Of a stretch of 64,000 nt of DNA, positions 1 to 8,775 are shown piece by piece; the stretch's first letter is position 1; every line of letters begins with the position of its first letter. The stretch lies in the NCBI GenBank assembly GCA_964463425.1, contig CAYXBV010000002.1, forward strand, positions 1 through 64,000. Direction: 5' to 3'. The position numbers and the translations under genes are program-made. Under the pieces are notes generated by a model. That model did no database searches, was not told where the DNA came from, and saw nothing but the letters and a program-made list of their open reading frames with translations. Source of the stretch: JAHJHG01 sp964463425. Lineage in GTDB: Bacteria; Patescibacteriota; Microgenomatia; UBA8517.

Positions 1-35
1 CTTGCTAATAAAAACAAGTGTTGGCTCCGTTCCAC

Positions 36-209
36 GGGGAGATCTCACCACTCCTTTACCTCGAGTGAGGCGAGGAATTAATAGAAGGTCTTTTCTCAGA
101 AACATGAGGATATCCTAATATGGATACGATCTCCCCCAAACAATAAAATTGCCAGTCTTTGGGATAAAGTAATCACAAAAAACTTATCCGAATTACAAAA
201 ACTGGCAAT
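36..209. repeat. Structured repeat element, copy A
   Basis: Outer stem P1 is 9 bp, GGGGAGATC (36-44) with GATCTCCCC (128-136). It encloses smaller hairpins, one of which is TATCC (111-115) with GGATA (122-126). An 11-nt A-rich junction follows, then stem P2, ATTGCCAG (148-155) with CTGGCAAT (202-209). P2 contains a nested stem, GGATAA (162-167) with TTATCC (184-189). The architecture, junction length and flanking sequence match copy B. Strand and function are unknown. Confidence 0.55.
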
Positions 210-302
210 ATAACAAGTATTTTAACTTTTCCGGAGGAACAGGTAAAAGTTGACCGGGTCAACTAGGACATCGAGCGGTCCGCCTGTTACCCGACTTGAA
301 AA

Positions 303-435
303 GGAGAGATTTTGGAAAATAGAGGAATGGTGTACCTCCCATCATCCTGCTTAGGATCCAAACATTCAACCAAGATCTCTCCCCAAAAATAACATTGCCG
401 GTCTTTCAGGACTAAACCCCCTAAATTCCGGCAAT
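303..435. repeat. Structured repeat element, copy B
   Basis: Outer stem P1 is 8 bp, GGAGAGAT (303-310) with ATCTCTCC (375-382). It encloses hairpin ATCCT (344-348) with AGGAT (353-357). An 11-nt A-rich junction is followed by stem P2, ATTGCCGG (394-401) with CCGGCAAT (428-435). Relative to copy A, one base pair in each stem is changed on both sides (G-C to A-T in P1, A-T to G-C in P2), which supports selection on pairing rather than on sequence. Confidence 0.55.
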
Positions 436-465
436 TTTCATTTATAGACCCAGAAGAAGCACTAA

Positions 466-2226
466 CTACCAACTTCCGCCACCACCGCCACCGAAGCCAC
501 CCCCAGAAGATCCACCACTAAAACCTGATCCACCTGACCATGAAGAACGTCCAGATTGTGTTGCACCCATGCCACTAGTTGTTGAAGTACTGAAACTTTT
601 AATATCAGCATAAAATGTATTCATTGTTGTTCCAGCAAAATAACGAGGTGGTTTTATATTTAACTTTTCCATATGTTTAGTCAGTTCCTTAACCACCCCT
701 AATGCAATTGCTAAAGGGAGTATCTCTTCAATAAATAATTTCTTTTCAGCAATCTCATGCCTCCACTTACCTTTCTTAAGATAAAACTTTAAACCCGTGG
801 TTTGCCTGTAAAGTGAATGCCCCCAAGCCGTTCTTCTTGGTATGGCTCTTGCGAGAAAAATTCCAAAGGGAATCGCCACAAACGAAAAGATGAGGGGAGC
901 AAAATTATATGTTTGAACACTAAACCGATAAGTTAAAAATTGAGCAGCGAGAGTAGCAAGAATAAACTTACCAATTGATTGTTGTCTTATTTTTTCTGGA
1001 TTGCCATCAAATATTTCTACTTTTGCTAAGTGTTCATATAGTTTCTTTTTGAATTGAGCTAAATAGGTATAGAAGTTTTTAAGTGAAGAGATTTTTATAA
1101 TATTGTCTTTATCCGCCTTCTTAAACAACTTTTCTAATAAGTACTTTTGATAATCTCTTAATCCTTTTGTTCCTTTTTTCATATTTTCCAACGTGTAGTC
1201 TGCCTTATTGTTTAACTTAGATTTTGTTTCCACTTTTTTAATCTTAATAAAACCAAGCCTCGCTAATTCAACAATTTCGGCTACAACATCTGATAGGTGC
1301 ACTTTTTCGTCAATAATTGTTCCTACCTCTGAAGGAGTTAATCCCTCGATAGGATAATAAACCATAGGCAGGTGCTTGTGGGCAAATAATGATACTGTTT
1401 TTGTCTTACCCTTATCTGGCTTCGTATAAACATTCTCTGTTAATCCCTGCTTATCTCTTCCTTTTTTAAACCAAGTAATCACCATAAGCAATAATGGCAA
1501 AAATGAAAACAAATATCCCCAATTATCTCTAACTAGCTTTGCGAATCTCTCTGCTTTGCTAGGAAATACAAAACCCTGCTTATCTAAAGAGACAACAATC
1601 GTAAAATCCTTGTAGGGTCCAATTATCTCTTTTGTACTAAATTCAGCTGTATTGTCGACAAATGTCGATTCACACTTTTCTTCTTTGTCACCAACAACAC
1701 CAGCATAACAACGAACTTCCTTGATTGAGGCATGAGGAGAATTAATAGTTGCCGAAGATTTTAAAATACCAACATCCCACTCTGATCCGGTTACATTCCA
1801 ATACAATTCAACATTTTTGGGAAATTCCAAAACAACGTCTGAGATTTTATAGGTGATGACATATGTATAATCGCCAGTTATTGTTTCATACTGATCACCA
1901 ATTTTGATTTTTTTGCTTTGGTTGTATCGACTAGTTTCAAATATGTATGAATTGCCTTCTTCGTCTGCCACATCCAATATTTCTAGGTTTGCTTTGATTG
2001 TTTTTCCTTCAGCTGAATAAACAACTGGAATCACTCTAAATATTCCATGCTTTTCGTTTGGGAAATTAACTTCGATTGTTTCCTTGACTGTTAATGAAGT
2101 GTTTTCTTCAATATTAATTTCTGAATGAAAACTCTTTATCGTATATAAGCTTGAGGTTTGAGCAAATACACTTGAAGGGGTAACGAGAAAAAATATAAAA
2201 ATAAAAAAAAGCACAACCTTCTTCAT
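466..2226 (-). CDS. DUF2207 (YciQ-like) predicted membrane protein
   Basis: A 586-residue envelope protein of unknown function. It begins with a signal-peptide-like segment (residues 1-23, MKKVVLFFIF..., AQ cleavage region). A DUF2207-type extracellular beta-rich domain covers about 25-230, with one membrane segment near 240-255. A cytoplasmic region follows, then paired hydrophobic segments near 415-460, and the protein ends in a Gly/Ser-rich tail. This order, including the Gly tail, is typical of the DUF2207 family. I chose the ATG at 2226 over an upstream frame extension because a consensus TATAAT lies 6 nt before it and the residues upstream do not resemble a signal peptide. The biochemical role is not known for the family. 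Confidence 0.85.
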   Translation of the reverse strand: MKKVVLFFIFIFFLVTPSSVFAQTSSLYTIKSFHSEINIEENTSLTVKETIEVNFPNEKHGIFRVIPVVYSAEGKTIKANLEILDVADEEGNSYIFETSRYNQSKKIKIGDQYETITGDYTYVITYKISDVVLEFPKNVELYWNVTGSEWDVGILKSSATINSPHASIKEVRCYAGVVGDKEEKCESTFVDNTAEFSTKEIIGPYKDFTIVVSLDKQGFVFPSKAERFAKLVRDNWGYLFSFLPLLLMVITWFKKGRDKQGLTENVYTKPDKGKTKTVSLFAHKHLPMVYYPIEGLTPSEVGTIIDEKVHLSDVVAEIVELARLGFIKIKKVETKSKLNNKADYTLENMKKGTKGLRDYQKYLLEKLFKKADKDNIIKISSLKNFYTYLAQFKKKLYEHLAKVEIFDGNPEKIRQQSIGKFILATLAAQFLTYRFSVQTYNFAPLIFSFVAIPFGIFLARAIPRRTAWGHSLYRQTTGLKFYLKKGKWRHEIAEKKLFIEEILPLAIALGVVKELTKHMEKLNIKPPRYFAGTTMNTFYADIKSFSTSTTSGMGATQSGRSSWSGGSGFSGGSSGGGFGGGGGGSW

Positions 2227-2232
2227 AAAAAC

Positions 2233-2238
2233 ATTATA
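2233..2238 (-). promoter_or_regulatory. -10 box of DUF2207 gene (leaderless)
   Basis: TATAAT ends 6 nt before the ATG, so transcription would begin at or within a base or two of the start codon. No Shine-Dalgarno is present. Confidence 0.55.
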
Positions 2239-2282
2239 ACTTAACTTATAAATAATGATGTATTGAGTTAAAGAAGGTAAGA

Positions 2283-2765
2283 CTAGCGAGTAATTACTTC
2301 CCCTAAACCATCGAGACACTCAGAAACCATCGTGGTTGGGAAATTATACGGAGCAATCTGACTACAAGTTGGATGAGATTGTCCTGAATAAACACCTATC
2401 CATTCACCCGCTGATTTAGCCGCTATCCAATAACCTCCACCAACTTCTGAAATCCAATCTACGGCTCCACCAGTAGCATGAGTATCTGTATTTTCACTTA
2501 TGGTTACATTTACTTTTGTGGCATCACTGTCTAGAAGTTCATATATTGCCGCCTTAATTGCTTCTGTTTCGTCAACAACTGGCGCTAACATTGAAGGAGA
2601 TTGTAATTGAGATGCAGGAGAAGGCAAGGGAGAAGAAGATACTATATTTGATGTGCCGAAACTACCTTTACCCAAAAAGTAAGCAAGCACACCCACCGTA
2701 CCGATTAAAAGAATTGTAATCAAAACCCAAAAAGCCGCTTTCCAAGGATTGCTTTGTTCTTCCAT
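2283..2765 (-). CDS. Membrane-anchored hypothetical protein
   Basis: A 160-residue protein I do not recognise. A short cytoplasmic N-terminus is followed by one transmembrane helix (about residues 8-32), a Ser/Pro/Gln-rich linker, and a C-terminal domain of about 100 residues. That domain contains two Trp and two Cys (CSQIAPYNFP and the C of SECLDGLG) and is probably exported, since the anchor looks N-in. The spaced cysteines could form a disulfide. The start is set at the ATG with TATAAT 6 nt upstream; a further upstream ATG would include the promoter in the coding region. Confidence 0.7.
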   Translation of the reverse strand: MEEQSNPWKAAFWVLITILLIGTVGVLAYFLGKGSFGTSNIVSSSPLPSPASQLQSPSMLAPVVDETEAIKAAIYELLDSDATKVNVTISENTDTHATGGAVDWISEVGGGYWIAAKSAGEWIGVYSGQSHPTCSQIAPYNFPTTMVSECLDGLGEVITR

Positions 2766-2771
2766 GCCTGT

Positions 2772-2777
2772 ATTATA
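2772..2777 (-). promoter_or_regulatory. -10 box of 160-aa membrane protein (leaderless)
   Basis: TATAAT lies 6 nt upstream of ATG (2765) with no Shine-Dalgarno, the same geometry as at several other genes here. Confidence 0.5.
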
Positions 2778-2838
2778 TACGTTCATCGAAATTTCTCAAG
2801 CTCTTCTTTAAAACACCCAAACATTTCACTCACAAATG

Positions 2839-2875
2839 AAAAAATGACAACCGTTTAATTAGTTGTCATTTTTTT
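2839..2875 (-). terminator. Intrinsic terminator (bidirectional in form)
   Basis: A 13-bp A/T-flanked stem (2839-2851 with 2862-2874, core AATGACAAC) has runs of T on both strands. It sits just downstream of the TM-helix channel-like gene and most likely ends that transcript. Confidence 0.75.
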
Positions 2876-2918
2876 CATAAACACCAACACCCTTTAATGG
2901 CGCTGTGCTTAATAACTC

Positions 2919-3602
2919 TTATTTACGTATTTTGTCGTACCAGTCGTTTAATACTCTTGCTATTAAATCCTTTGCTCCAAGTCCAACCGATAGCCCAATG
3001 GCTAATACGATTGTGTACGTCAATCCTTGGAAAAATGTAGCGATTAATCCTTGCGCAATTTGAAGTTGATCAATTGCAGCAAAAAAGGCAATCACCATAA
3101 TAATCCAGCGAGCAAATTTGCTTGTTGGTTTGGCAATATCGTGATCGATAGAAACCAAAGCACCTCGTACCAATCCTTCTACTATTCCAGCAATCATGTA
3201 TCCAGCGGCGATTATTAATGCTGCGGCGAAAACGTTAGGAATATATCCCAATACGTTTGCCAAAACAATTGATACAGCACTTAACCCTAGAATATCGACT
3301 ACTGCCAAGAAGAAAATTAAAATAACGATCCACTCAACTACTGTTCCCAGTAATTCAACGAAGGATAGTTTGAAATCTGCTTTTTTGAGATAGCGATCGA
3401 TTCCTGCTGTCTTTGTAAGTTTTTCAAAACGAACAAGCTTTAGAAATTCTACGATTAGACGCTTTGCCCAAAATGCCAATACTAAGCCAACGGCAAAAAT
3501 TACAATTGCACCCAATATGTTAGGAATAATTCCTAAAAAGGAAATCCATACTTGGCCCCAAGAGCCAATTAATGCAGTCTGCCATGTTGATAATGCTTCC
3601 AA
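2919..3602 (-). CDS. MscS-type conserved TM-helix protein
   Basis: A 227-residue integral membrane protein with repeated hydrophobic helices of the conserved TM-helix type found next to or within small-conductance mechanosensitive channels. Glycine-rich helices (IPNILGAIVIFAVGLVL, then a similar copy near residue 115) occur twice, and a third copy ends the protein (IGLSVGLGAKDLIARVL). The beta and alpha/beta domains of true MscS are missing, so it may be a minimal channel or a scaffold. I use the TTG at 3602 because a strong Shine-Dalgarno, AGGGGGTGAT, sits about 7 nt before it. A frame extension to 3656 would add a charged 18-residue leader containing that ribosome site. Confidence 0.8.
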   Translation of the reverse strand: MEALSTWQTALIGSWGQVWISFLGIIPNILGAIVIFAVGLVLAFWAKRLIVEFLKLVRFEKLTKTAGIDRYLKKADFKLSFVELLGTVVEWIVILIFFLAVVDILGLSAVSIVLANVLGYIPNVFAAALIIAAGYMIAGIVEGLVRGALVSIDHDIAKPTSKFARWIIMVIAFFAAIDQLQIAQGLIATFFQGLTYTIVLAIGLSVGLGAKDLIARVLNDWYDKIRK

Positions 3603-3710
3603 AGTTATCACCCCCTTCTTTCTGTCTGAGTTAATTGTGTGTGATTTTTCACGCAAAAGTCAAGGACAGGCAGAAAATTCATTACCTTTAAATCACATAA
3701 AATAGCCATA

Positions 3711-3734
3711 GAAAAACCGACCATGCGGTCGGTT
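3711..3734 (-). terminator. Intrinsic terminator of rnpB
   Basis: The stem AACCGACC/GGTCGGTT (3715-3722 with 3727-3734) has a 4-nt loop and is followed on the minus strand by TTTTTC. It begins 7 nt after the RNase P RNA 3' end. Confidence 0.8.
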
Positions 3735-3741
3735 ACTCTAT

Positions 3742-4052
3742 ACTCTGGAGGGTGGTAAGCCAGGTTCTGTTTTAGACAATTATCTATCTAGGCCCTCACC
3801 TTGGAACGCTTCGTCAAAAGACGAATCGGGGAAACACCTAATGGCGTCCCTATCGGAGGTTGCTGCGGGGAGGATTGCCTCTTTTCACCCTCTTCCCCTT
3901 TCTTATACAGATTGGGGTGAGTCGTAGTCTCTGTGGCTCTGACTAGCGGTTACCCGTCACAGCTTACACTGTGCACCCTGTTTCCTGCAGCCTGGACTTT
4001 CCTCTCTCTATAGCTTTACGCAGTAAAGAGCAATTGTCCTTCCTCCAGAGTG
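3742..4052 (-). ncRNA. rnpB: RNase P RNA (bacterial)
   Basis: The catalytic RNA of RNase P, which trims tRNA 5' leaders. On the minus strand it has the P1 helix formed by its ends (CTCTGGAGG, 4050-4042, with CCTCCAGAG, 3751-3743). Conserved blocks are GAGGAAAGTCC near the 5' end, the GGGTGAAAAG region, and the 3' ACAGAACCTGGCTTAC block that completes P4. At about 310 nt it is compact. A GGGA/TCCC helix with an AGGTG loop could be P15/L15, which pairs with tRNA CCA; this assignment is tentative. A terminator follows. It lies between the AI-2E permease and the TM-helix gene. Confidence 0.95.
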
Positions 4053-4097
4053 GGACCATTATATCAAAAAAGAAGTGTTTTTTCTATTTTGGGGCGA

Positions 4098-5072
4098 TTA
4101 CTTAGAATTTACAAATTCTTTCACAATTACCTGTGCCGTTATGAAAATAGGTACAGAGATTAAGGCGCCCATAGCACCAGCAATTCTTAAACCTATTGCT
4201 AAAGCAAGCAAAATAACGATTGGGCTAACTCCCACTGATTTTTCCATCACCTTGGGAACAATTAAATAATTTTCAAACTGCTGAATTAGAAAAGCCAAAG
4301 CTGTAGTTGCAATTCCAATTAATGGTGAAATACTAAAACCAATAATCACGGCAGGAATGGCTGCCATTAAAGGGCCGACATAAGGAATCATTTCAAAAAA
4401 CCCAGCCAATATAGACAACGGTAATGCGTAGGGAATTCCCAAAAGCCTCAATCCTATATACGTAATTAAACCAATTAGGAACATTAAAGTTAGTTGCCCC
4501 CTTGCCCACCCGCCAAGCTTAATTTCGAGCATGTCTATCGTTTTAGCTACTTTTTTACCTCTCTCTTTACCAAAATACATAGTTAATTGCTCGTCCTGCT
4601 TGCCTCTCGACATAAGAAGATAAAAAGCGAAAATTAACACCAGAATGACATTAAATAAGTTCGAAAAAACAGATATTGTTGCTTTGGCCGCCTGTGTGGG
4701 TAGTTCTCCTAGAGTCGAGAAAAGCTGGTTAACGACTGGCTCAACAACTGCGTTTGGTATGGCTAAGTCTTCTATATATTCAGGAAGGTTGTTTACAAAG
4801 GTCGTTGTTTGATCAACAAGTGGAGGAATTATCCCCGCTAAAACAACACCAACAATACCCAGAGTTAAAACGTAAACAACAATAATCGAAACAGCTCTGG
4901 GAATTTTGAACTTTGAGAATCTAACCACCAGGGGGTTCAAGATAGTCATAATAAGAAGAGCAACGAAAAATTGCAAAATAATATCTCTAATAAAATACAA
5001 GAGGGCAAGCATAATTAGAAATAAAATTGTAAATATTATTGTCTTGTGTGAAATTTCAATCTTTTTTGGCAT
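4098..5072 (-). CDS. AI-2E family (PerM-like) membrane permease
   Basis: A 324-residue polytopic membrane protein of the AI-2E/UPF0118 family. It has the usual pattern: paired N-terminal helices (TIIFTILFLIMLALLYF), a central amphipathic stretch (about 120-160), and a C-terminal half with conserved glycines and prolines (FFEMIPYVGPLMAAIP and ALAIGLRIAGAMGALISVPI). Members export diverse solutes or ions. AI-2 itself is only one proposed substrate, and nothing here indicates which applies. The start overlaps the end of miaA by 17 nt, implying co-translation. Confidence 0.88.
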   Translation of the reverse strand: MPKKIEISHKTIIFTILFLIMLALLYFIRDIILQFFVALLIMTILNPLVVRFSKFKIPRAVSIIVVYVLTLGIVGVVLAGIIPPLVDQTTTFVNNLPEYIEDLAIPNAVVEPVVNQLFSTLGELPTQAAKATISVFSNLFNVILVLIFAFYLLMSRGKQDEQLTMYFGKERGKKVAKTIDMLEIKLGGWARGQLTLMFLIGLITYIGLRLLGIPYALPLSILAGFFEMIPYVGPLMAAIPAVIIGFSISPLIGIATTALAFLIQQFENYLIVPKVMEKSVGVSPIVILLALAIGLRIAGAMGALISVPIFITAQVIVKEFVNSK

Positions 5073-6117
5073 TGTTAATTAAATCTCCTTCACTCTTATA
5101 CCATTCTTTGGCCAATTTTACCACATTTTTTTGCCATCCGCGCTTGGCAATGTCAAACCAATTTATTTTCTTGTTACGCCTAAACCAAGTCATTTGCTTT
5201 TTAGAATACTGATTCTCTTCCCTCTCCCATTTTTCAATAACTGCTTTTCTGTCTCTATTTGTTTCTAAAACAGAATATTTTTTAGCTTTATGTTTTCCTA
5301 GAAAAGCTTTCCATTGCCTATACCCCAAAGAGTCCATTGATTGATGTCTCCATGTAACGCCATTCTTAAGAAGTCCTTTAATTTCTTTTTCCAACCCCAT
5401 TTTGACTCTACTATCAACCCTTTTGCTAATTCTTTCTGCCAATAGCTTTTTGTCTGTCCTTAATCCAATTGTGAGAACAGAAAGGTCTTCCCTTGAAACA
5501 TCTTTCTTTAGTTCATTTTTTAATTTCCATTGACCGATCTCAATGGCACGTACTAATCTTCTTGGATTTCTCTTGTCTGAGTAGTTCATGGCCGCAGCTT
5601 TCATGGGATCTATCTTCGCCAGTCTTTCAAAAAGCTCCGCCCTTTTCATTTTTTCCAAAGATTTTCTTAAGCGAGTATTTTTGGGAATAACAATTGTTGG
5701 AATACCTTCAACAATTGCCTTTATATATAGTCCTGTACCTCCCACTAAAATCGGCAACTTGTCTCTAGCCCATATATCTTTAATTATTTCGTCAACAACA
5801 TTAACGTAGTGAGCCACACTAAATTCCTGCTTCGGATCAACAAGATCACAGCCCCAAATTTTTGTTTTACCCACCTCGTAATAGACACCCAAATCTTTAC
5901 CTTGCTTGTTTTTGGCCAGTTTAAATTTCGCATTTTTAGGAATATCTTTACCTGTTCCAATATCTAGTCCTTTATAAACTTGTCTTGAATCAGCCGACAC
6001 TAATTCGCCTTCTAGGTCAAGGGTCTTCTTTCCTACAGTTAACTCTTTCGCTAAACGAAATGCTAACTTAGTTTTTCCTGTAGCTGTTGGGCCACATATG
6101 ACTAGTAATTTATTCAT
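5056..6117 (-). CDS. miaA: tRNA dimethylallyltransferase
   Basis: Transfers a dimethylallyl group to A37 of tRNAs reading UNN codons. Family motifs are visible in order: P-loop GPTATGKT (residues 9-16), SADSRQVYKGLDIGTGKD, the ILVGGTGLYIKAI segment, NPRRLVRAIEI, and the C-terminal KQMTWFRRNKKINWFD. At 353 residues it is somewhat longer than usual, with lysine-rich additions. I chose the ATG at 6117, which places the P-loop at the normal distance from the N-terminus; a TTG 18 nt upstream is possible. It follows the ABC exporter genes by 21 nt and overlaps the permease gene. Confidence 0.93.
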   Translation of the reverse strand: MNKLLVICGPTATGKTKLAFRLAKELTVGKKTLDLEGELVSADSRQVYKGLDIGTGKDIPKNAKFKLAKNKQGKDLGVYYEVGKTKIWGCDLVDPKQEFSVAHYVNVVDEIIKDIWARDKLPILVGGTGLYIKAIVEGIPTIVIPKNTRLRKSLEKMKRAELFERLAKIDPMKAAAMNYSDKRNPRRLVRAIEIGQWKLKNELKKDVSREDLSVLTIGLRTDKKLLAERISKRVDSRVKMGLEKEIKGLLKNGVTWRHQSMDSLGYRQWKAFLGKHKAKKYSVLETNRDRKAVIEKWEREENQYSKKQMTWFRRNKKINWFDIAKRGWQKNVVKLAKEWYKSEGDLINNAKKD

Positions 6118-6138
6118 TTTTATTGTTGCTGACAATCT

Positions 6139-6927
6139 CTAACTAGATGCGCTTGTATATTTCTTCAACGCCAGATTCCAAAACTTGAGAGAGAGTACTA
6201 TCATTAAAACACCAAGGGCAAATGACGCAGCAATACTTATTGGTGTTACCAAACCCATGATTACCTTTGCTGGTAGGGTAATCATTGTTCCTACTGGAAT
6301 TAAATAAGTAAGAATGCCTTTTATTGGCTGCTTATATATGTCTATTGGCAGTTTCCCCAAGTTTGTTAAGTCTCTGTAAATCATAATTGTGTGATCTATC
6401 TCTAAGGTGATAATCCCCATCGACAAAACGGCAATATGAAAAGCAGTTGCGATTACAAGACCATTTAAAACAAGTAGTATATATAAAATCACCTGCCCTG
6501 TTGTTGGACCAAGTTGAATACCAACATAGCAAATAATCCCTATTAGCGGAGGAATCGTAAAGAAATCTAATATGTCTGCTCCTCCCATTAATGACCGAAA
6601 TAAAGCATTGATTGGCTTGATTAAAACAAGATCAAAATTACCCGTAACAATTAGTCCTCTAAATCGATATGCTTCCCGATATAAAAATTGGGAAATAACA
6701 TCAATTAAATTAAATGTTAAAAAGAAAAAAAGTGTTTGATGAAAAGAATATCCAGCAAGCGTGTCTATTTTAGAAAGCAAAAAGTAGATAAATACTCCGA
6801 AAAAGACAAACCTCAGTATTTTTCCCGTCATAAAAACAAAAACGCCAATCCTATGATTAAGCATAGTAAGAAATGAATTTTTGCTCATCATCCACCAAAC
6901 TTTAAAATAATAAGTAAATTTTTTCAT
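6139..6927 (-). CDS. ABC-2 type permease subunit (second)
   Basis: A 262-residue permease with about six membrane helices and the DUF990/ABC-2 layout. A long amphipathic N-terminus (YYFKVWWMMSKNSF) precedes the first helix, and the family block around GNFDLVLIKPINALFRSL is present. It pairs with the upstream permease and the ATPase as a three-gene exporter (COG4586/4587/3694 type). It overlaps the upstream permease gene by 4 nt (ATGA), so the subunits are probably made together. The substrate is unknown; family members have been linked to envelope components. Confidence 0.85.
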   Translation of the reverse strand: MKKFTYYFKVWWMMSKNSFLTMLNHRIGVFVFMTGKILRFVFFGVFIYFLLSKIDTLAGYSFHQTLFFFLTFNLIDVISQFLYREAYRFRGLIVTGNFDLVLIKPINALFRSLMGGADILDFFTIPPLIGIICYVGIQLGPTTGQVILYILLVLNGLVIATAFHIAVLSMGIITLEIDHTIMIYRDLTNLGKLPIDIYKQPIKGILTYLIPVGTMITLPAKVIMGLVTPISIAASFALGVLMIVLSLKFWNLALKKYTSASS

Positions 6928-7727
6928 CGACCGACAGCAGAATACTTTTTAATACCACTCGCCCACATCCTTTTCATAGCAACAATCAAAACCGTCATCC
7001 ACATTCCTGAAATAGCCAAACCCTGTAGTGTCGCTTGTGTTGATAATTTGCCTAGATATATCTGGAGTGGAAAAAATAAAAGATACGGAAAGGGCAAAGA
7101 ATATAAAATATTCTGAATTGTTTGTGGCAAAATATCGATTGGGAAAACAGCCCCTGATAAAAATTCTGTAAAAATAACGATAATTAAAAACTGAGAAGCC
7201 CATCCTCCTTCTGGTAACCAAAATGTTATGAAATTAACCAAGACCAAGAGACTGAAAAACATCACCACAGCTAAAATAACAGCGCTCAGGAAAAACAACA
7301 ACTGAAGGGGATTGGTTTGGATAAAAAACTCGGGCCTTAAGAAAAAATATAAAATTAAGATCTCAACAGTGGCAAAACCTAGATTTAGAACTTTACTAGA
7401 AATACCTCGAGTAAACCAATATTTAATGTAATTTATCGGTTTTAATAAATAATTCGTCAAATCTCCTCTAGCGATTTCACCAGCAATATCAACAGACCCC
7501 GAAGACAAAACTAAAGCACGAAGAATAAATATTCCAAAAACGTAAGTTAATATTTTTTCTCGATTGTATCCAAATAGTTCTGTTTGAGGATTGGTATAAA
7601 CAGCACTCCAAAGAAAAAACACCAACAATATCTGAAGAACATTTCTAACCCTCCACATAATAAAATTTACTCTGTAGGCAAACTCTTGGGCAAAGGAAAT
7701 TTTAAAAATAGAAAAATATTTTTTCAT
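6924..7727 (-). CDS. ABC-2 type permease subunit (first)
   Basis: A 267-residue permease with six predicted helices, related to the COG4587 group. The RGDLTNYLLKPINYIKYW block is equivalent to the TGNFDLVLIKPIN block of its partner, so the two are paralogous halves of one channel. It overlaps both neighbours by 4 nt (ATPase upstream, second permease downstream), giving a tight ATPase-permease-permease operon. Confidence 0.85.
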   Translation of the reverse strand: MKKYFSIFKISFAQEFAYRVNFIMWRVRNVLQILLVFFLWSAVYTNPQTELFGYNREKILTYVFGIFILRALVLSSGSVDIAGEIARGDLTNYLLKPINYIKYWFTRGISSKVLNLGFATVEILILYFFLRPEFFIQTNPLQLLFFLSAVILAVVMFFSLLVLVNFITFWLPEGGWASQFLIIVIFTEFLSGAVFPIDILPQTIQNILYSLPFPYLLFFPLQIYLGKLSTQATLQGLAISGMWMTVLIVAMKRMWASGIKKYSAVGR

Positions 7728-8722
7728 TTCATTCTAGCAACCTTAACTTCTCCACTAAACACTTTCCTGATTATTTCGTCTACCGGCTCCTCCTCTATAG
7801 TAAGGTCGGCAACAGGAAAATGATGAAGTAGCTCAGCTGCTGCAGCGGCAGCCGTTGCTCGAGGTACAACCAAAACAGCTTGTGGAAAATCAATTTTTTT
7901 TACCTTACCTATCTTCTCAAGTTGTTTAATGTCAGATTCTTTCGAAAGATAGACCTTAATAATTTTTTCCTTTGCGTAACGACTAACCAATTCCCTTAAA
8001 TCTCCATCAAAAAGAATTTTACCTTTATCAATAACTATTACTCTTTTTGCCAAATTAATAACATCATCCATATTGTGCGATGTTAATAATATGGTTGCTC
8101 CTTGCTGTTTGTTGTATTCAAAAATAAAATCCCGCATCCTAGCTTGAGCGACAACGTCTAGTCCGATGGTTGGTTCATCGAGAAAAAGCATTTTGGGTTT
8201 GTGAATTAAAGCAGCCACTAACTCCAACCTCATTCTTTGTCCCAACGAGAGACGTCTTACTTGAATATTTAAAAGCTTCTTAACATCCAGCATGTTTACC
8301 AGCTCATTCAAAGATTCTTTGTATGTCCTTTCAGGAATTTCATATATCGCTTTGTTCAGCTCCAAAGTTTCAATGGCTGGTAAATCCCACCATAATTGGT
8401 TTTTTTGACCCATGACTAAAGATATATCCTTTAAAAATTTAGGATTTCTTTTCCAAGGATCAAATCCTAATACTTGGGTAAAACCAGACGTGGGGTAAAG
8501 CAATCCCGACAATACTTTTAAGGTTGTTGTTTTTCCTGCACCATTTGGGCCAATAAAAGCAACCAATTCTCCCGGTTTTATGGAAAAAGAAATTTCTCTT
8601 AATGCTCTTACTGTTTTCTTCTTGGGTGACACGAATGAAGAAATTACACCAGTAATCCCTTTCTTTCTTTCTACCACTTCGAAGTTTTTAACTAAATGAT
8701 CAACGATTATTGCCTTATCCAT
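7724..8722 (-). CDS. ABC transporter ATP-binding protein (COG4586 type)
   Basis: The ATPase of the three-gene exporter. Walker A GPNGAGKTT lies near residue 65, the signature is LSLGQRMRLE, Walker B is MLFLDEP, and the switch histidine is in LLTSHNMDD. A region of about 80 residues at the C-terminus is typical of the DrrA/CcmA-like group. The protein is 332 residues from the ATG at 8722. A longer frame start at 8740 would contain the extended -10 (TGTTATACT) that lies 8 nt upstream of this ATG, so the shorter start is preferred. The two permeases follow directly. Confidence 0.9.
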   Translation of the reverse strand: MDKAIIVDHLVKNFEVVERKKGITGVISSFVSPKKKTVRALREISFSIKPGELVAFIGPNGAGKTTTLKVLSGLLYPTSGFTQVLGFDPWKRNPKFLKDISLVMGQKNQLWWDLPAIETLELNKAIYEIPERTYKESLNELVNMLDVKKLLNIQVRRLSLGQRMRLELVAALIHKPKMLFLDEPTIGLDVVAQARMRDFIFEYNKQQGATILLTSHNMDDVINLAKRVIVIDKGKILFDGDLRELVSRYAKEKIIKVYLSKESDIKQLEKIGKVKKIDFPQAVLVVPRATAAAAAAELLHHFPVADLTIEEEPVDEIIRKVFSGEVKVARMK

Positions 8723-8730
8723 CTTGTCAG

Positions 8731-8736
8731 AGTATA
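8731..8736 (-). promoter_or_regulatory. Extended -10 of ABC exporter operon (leaderless)
   Basis: TATACT preceded by TGT (extended -10 TGnTATACT) lies 8 nt before the ATPase ATG. No clear -35 and no Shine-Dalgarno are seen. Confidence 0.5.
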
Positions 8737-8775
8737 ACATTTGAGCACGAATTACTTAAGGCTATTGCTTAATTT

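Larger units (their letters stand above)
1..465. other. Non-coding left end with structured repeats
   Basis: No gene is supported in this stretch. It holds two copies of a structured element (listed separately). Between them are a 7-bp stem (224-230 with 245-251) and a near-perfect palindrome (248-264, AGTTGAC-CGG-GTCAACT). A 61-codon minus-strand frame (287-472) crosses the second copy, but it overlaps the preceding gene and shows no start signal. The region lies downstream of the DUF2207 gene on the minus strand. Confidence 0.6.

Noticed and set aside
287..472. 61-codon minus-strand ORF at the left end
   Set aside because: It overlaps the end of the DUF2207 gene, starts with TTG without a ribosome site, and coincides with the structured repeat copy B. 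Copy A has stops in the aligned frame.
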